From Bacteroidota bacterium (GTDB taxonomy: Bacteria > Bacteroidota > Bacteroidia > Cytophagales > Cyclobacteriaceae), in the NCBI GenBank assembly GCA_018267215.1, contig JAFDYX010000026.1:1-64000 (forward strand): a stretch of DNA of 64,000 nucleotides, given 5' to 3'. The translations under genes and the position numbers were made by a program. Each line of letters starts with the position of its first letter. Position 1 is the stretch's first letter. Shown here in pieces: positions 61,925-64,000 of this stretch. The notes beneath the pieces are model-generated. The model did not search any database. It was not told the origin of the DNA and saw only the letters and a program-made list of their open reading frames with translations.

Positions 61925-63142
61925 ATGAAGAAGTCTCTTTTGTTTTTTGTCTTATCCGGTCTGGTTTTCATCATCTCATGTAACGGGAAAAAAGATGCCC
62001 ATACTCAACGCGCAGCCGACTCTCTTCGCAGAGTGGATTCTATTGCCAAAATTGATTCTGCCCGCAAAGCCGCGGAATTGGCGATACCCAGAGATACCGC
62101 ACTCGACAACGTAGCCCGTTTTATTGCCGGCCTTCCGCAATTAGAAAATAATTCGCTGGCTAAATTGGAAAAAGATAAATACTGGATTGACTACCGCACT
62201 TCGATGGACGAAAACTGGAAAAAAATGTACACCGGCCGGTTGGTGAAGATGCAAGAATGGGAGCGCGATGTTTTTTCTAAATCCGTAAACGATACGTTGA
62301 GATTGTTTTATCCCTTCTCAGGCCCTGATTTTCTTCATGCTAATTTCTTGTACCCCCGCACCAAAGAATACATCATGGCAGCACTGGAGCCTATCCGCGA
62401 AGTTCCGTCATTTGAAAAAATTTCTGAAAGAGACCGCGATCGTTTTTTAGACAGCCTCGGTCGCTCGCTGCGAGATATTTTTGGAAAGAGTTATTTCATT
62501 ACAAATCACATGCAAAAAGATTTGTGGCAGATAAAAGGTGTGTTGCCGCTCTTTTATTTTTTTATTGAACGCTCCGGCTACGAAATGTTGGAACAAAAAT
62601 TCATTAGCCTCGATACAACCGGCAAAGAGCAAGTCATCGAAGGAAAAAATATTAACAAAGTAAAAACCCCGGGCGTGAAATTTAAACTGCGCAACACAGA
62701 AACAAAGCAACTGAAAACGGTTTACTATTTTGCTGTGAGCATTTCCAATGACGGGCTGAAAATCAGGCCGGGGTTGGTGAAGTTTATTAAAGAGCGCGGC
62801 CCCTACAACACCTTTGTAAAATCTGCCTCTTACCTGATGCACGATGGCAAGCAGTTCAGCAACATCCGTTCTCTTGTATTAAGTAATGCGGTCTCTTTGT
62901 TTCAAGACGATACCGGTGTGCCGTACCGCTTCTTTGAAAATAAGCCCGAATGGAAAGGTATGTTTTTTGGCAACTATGTTCCTCCGGTGGAAGATTTTGC
63001 GCGAGGCCTGTATCAGGCATCGTTGGATTCAGCGTTTAAGAAAAGCGCTCAGCCAATGCCTTTTTCTTTGGGCTACCATTGGAGCACCCGCAAGCAGCAT
63101 TACATGTTGTTTGCCAAAGAACACGTGGGCAAGAACAAGTAA
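61925..63142 (+). CDS. Predicted lipoprotein of unknown function
   Basis: A 405-residue exported protein. The signal peptide ends in the lipobox GLVFIISC, so Cys20 or so is lipidated and the protein sits on the envelope. A charged, helical linker (about 26-55) precedes a mixed alpha/beta body without recognisable catalytic motif. I do not recognise the family. The start at 61925 follows the -7 box; the upstream TTG would place six extra residues before a normal signal peptide. Confidence 0.8.
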   Translation: MKKSLLFFVLSGLVFIISCNGKKDAHTQRAADSLRRVDSIAKIDSARKAAELAIPRDTALDNVARFIAGLPQLENNSLAKLEKDKYWIDYRTSMDENWKKMYTGRLVKMQEWERDVFSKSVNDTLRLFYPFSGPDFLHANFLYPRTKEYIMAALEPIREVPSFEKISERDRDRFLDSLGRSLRDIFGKSYFITNHMQKDLWQIKGVLPLFYFFIERSGYEMLEQKFISLDTTGKEQVIEGKNINKVKTPGVKFKLRNTETKQLKTVYYFAVSISNDGLKIRPGLVKFIKERGPYNTFVKSASYLMHDGKQFSNIRSLVLSNAVSLFQDDTGVPYRFFENKPEWKGMFFGNYVPPVEDFARGLYQASLDSAFKKSAQPMPFSLGYHWSTRKQHYMLFAKEHVGKNK

Positions 63143-63162
63143 GTGCCTGTTGAGGTAAACAC

Positions 63163-63921
63163 TCAGAAAATAAACGTTACCTCTTTCATGGCATAAACGG
63201 ATTGGGTTGTTGAGCGGTCAATAACCAATCGCCCGATTTCGTCTATGCCTTTAATTACACCTTCAAATCTTTCGCCTTGCGATTCAAATAACAGCAATTC
63301 ATTTCTTCCGTATAGATGTTGCAAGTACATAGATTTGAGCCATTCATTATTACCAGCACGCAGTTGCAAATAAACTGACTCAAGTTCGGACAACAGTATT
63401 TGTAGCACTTCATTGAGGTCATGTTCTTTTCCTGTTTGCCTGCACAGTGAAGTGGCCCGAGCAGCCTGAAACTCATGCTGGTTGATATTTACTCCGATAC
63501 CGATAATGCTATGTTGGATTTTTTCGTCCTGAATAGAATTTTCAATAAGGATGCCGCATATCTTTTCTCTGTCTGTCAGGATGTCGTTAGGCCATTTTAT
63601 TTTGGCATTCTCCAAACCACATTTTTTTAAAAAGAGGCAAACAGCTACTGATACTGCCATGGTGAGTTGAAATTGTTGTTTTACGGTTAAGAACATTGGT
63701 TTCAACAAGATGGAGAAAGTCAGGTTTAGCCCGGCAACAGTTTGCCAGGTGTTTCCACGTTGCCCGCGGCCTGCCGTTTGGTGAGAGGTGATCATAACCG
63801 TGCCTTCCGGTAATGGTGATTTTGTGACTAATTCGGCAAGCAGTGTATTGGTGGACTGACATTCAGGCACAAAAATTAAGTTTTGACCAGCGAAAAGCGT
63901 GTTGGCAGGGATTTTATACAA
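63163..63921 (-). CDS. birA: Biotin-[acetyl-CoA-carboxylase] ligase
   Basis: A 252-residue enzyme that activates biotin and attaches it to the carrier protein of acetyl-CoA carboxylase. The biotin-binding motifs are ECQSTNTLL, HQTAGRGQRGNTW and KWPNDILTDREKICGILIE. It lacks the N-terminal HTH of E. coli BirA, so it has no repressor function. The only in-frame start that keeps the conserved N-terminus is TTG at 63921; an in-frame stop lies further upstream without any ATG in between. Confidence 0.95.
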   Translation of the reverse strand: MYKIPANTLFAGQNLIFVPECQSTNTLLAELVTKSPLPEGTVMITSHQTAGRGQRGNTWQTVAGLNLTFSILLKPMFLTVKQQFQLTMAVSVAVCLFLKKCGLENAKIKWPNDILTDREKICGILIENSIQDEKIQHSIIGIGVNINQHEFQAARATSLCRQTGKEHDLNEVLQILLSELESVYLQLRAGNNEWLKSMYLQHLYGRNELLLFESQGERFEGVIKGIDEIGRLVIDRSTTQSVYAMKEVTFIF

Positions 63922-64000
63922 GAGAAATTGGTTAAATTTGTGGTTTAGCCTCCGGGCTTTCGCGCAACTTAATTAAAAAAGCACAAGAGGTTAATGCCAA

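Noticed and set aside
63994-64000. Start of the next plus-strand gene (ATG after AAGAGG)
   Set aside because: Only two codons are visible. Gene order in the phylum suggests the ribosome silencing factor rsfS opposite birA, but this cannot be supported from the window.

Overview
The window looks like a chromosome segment of a Bacteroidota bacterium, most likely of the Cytophagales type. The evidence is several promoters of the Bacteroidota form (TTTG, about 19 nt, TAnnTTTG), the near absence of Shine-Dalgarno sequences, an alternative complex III (actABCDEF) followed by an aa3 oxidase, and families typical of the phylum (DUF5686, DUF3108, PorT-like barrels, 7TM-DISM, long urocanase). Apart from two mobile insertions it is mostly housekeeping sequence.

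Layout. 1-2.8 kb: right end of an integrative element (unknown protein, tyrosine recombinase, zinc-ribbon/HTH excisionase-like protein, arm-site-like repeats) sitting exactly in the 3' end of mnmE. 2.8-7.9 kb: mnmE, an mntR-mntH operon whose transporter is fused to a universal stress domain, and a glycosyltransferase. 7.9-13 kb, plus strand: dapD, DUF3108 protein, mscL, thioesterase, MsbA-like ABC exporter, Hsp20. 13-25.3 kb, minus strand: PAP2 phosphatase, S41 protease, small conserved protein, fabH, DUF5686 protein, leuS, M28 peptidase, 7TM-DISM receptor. 25.7-41.5 kb, plus strand: a respiratory operon (quinol oxidation by ACIII, electron transfer to aa3 cytochrome oxidase, heme A synthesis and assembly factors). 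41.5-48.6 kb: large NtrY-like kinase, MlaFE pair, SDR, pgk. 48.7-63.9 kb: secreted Asp-box protein, methyltransferase, a decayed gene, patatin, hutU, acyltransferase, three tandem beta-barrels, two amino-acid permeases, a lipoprotein, birA.

Most striking observation: leuS carries a 485-bp element with about 30-bp inverted ends, each end itself palindromic. It encodes a DUF559 (PD-(D/E)xK/Vsr-like) nuclease domain and is read straight through in frame inside the CP1 editing domain of leucyl-tRNA synthetase. A second, solo copy of the same palindromic end lies in frame just before the KMSKS motif. This looks like a translated, protein-compatible mobile element, with no sign of intein or intron chemistry.

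Other points for a second look: the mnmE attachment site resembles the one used by SGI1-type islands; the SCO-like protein of the oxidase operon has lost the copper-binding CxxxC; ActA carries a sixth heme motif; and a multiply frameshifted gene remnant lies at 52.7-53.0 kb. Starts were moved from the longest possible reading frame wherever an ATG, a neighbour or a promoter argued for it. Family assignments are from recognised motifs, not from database searches.
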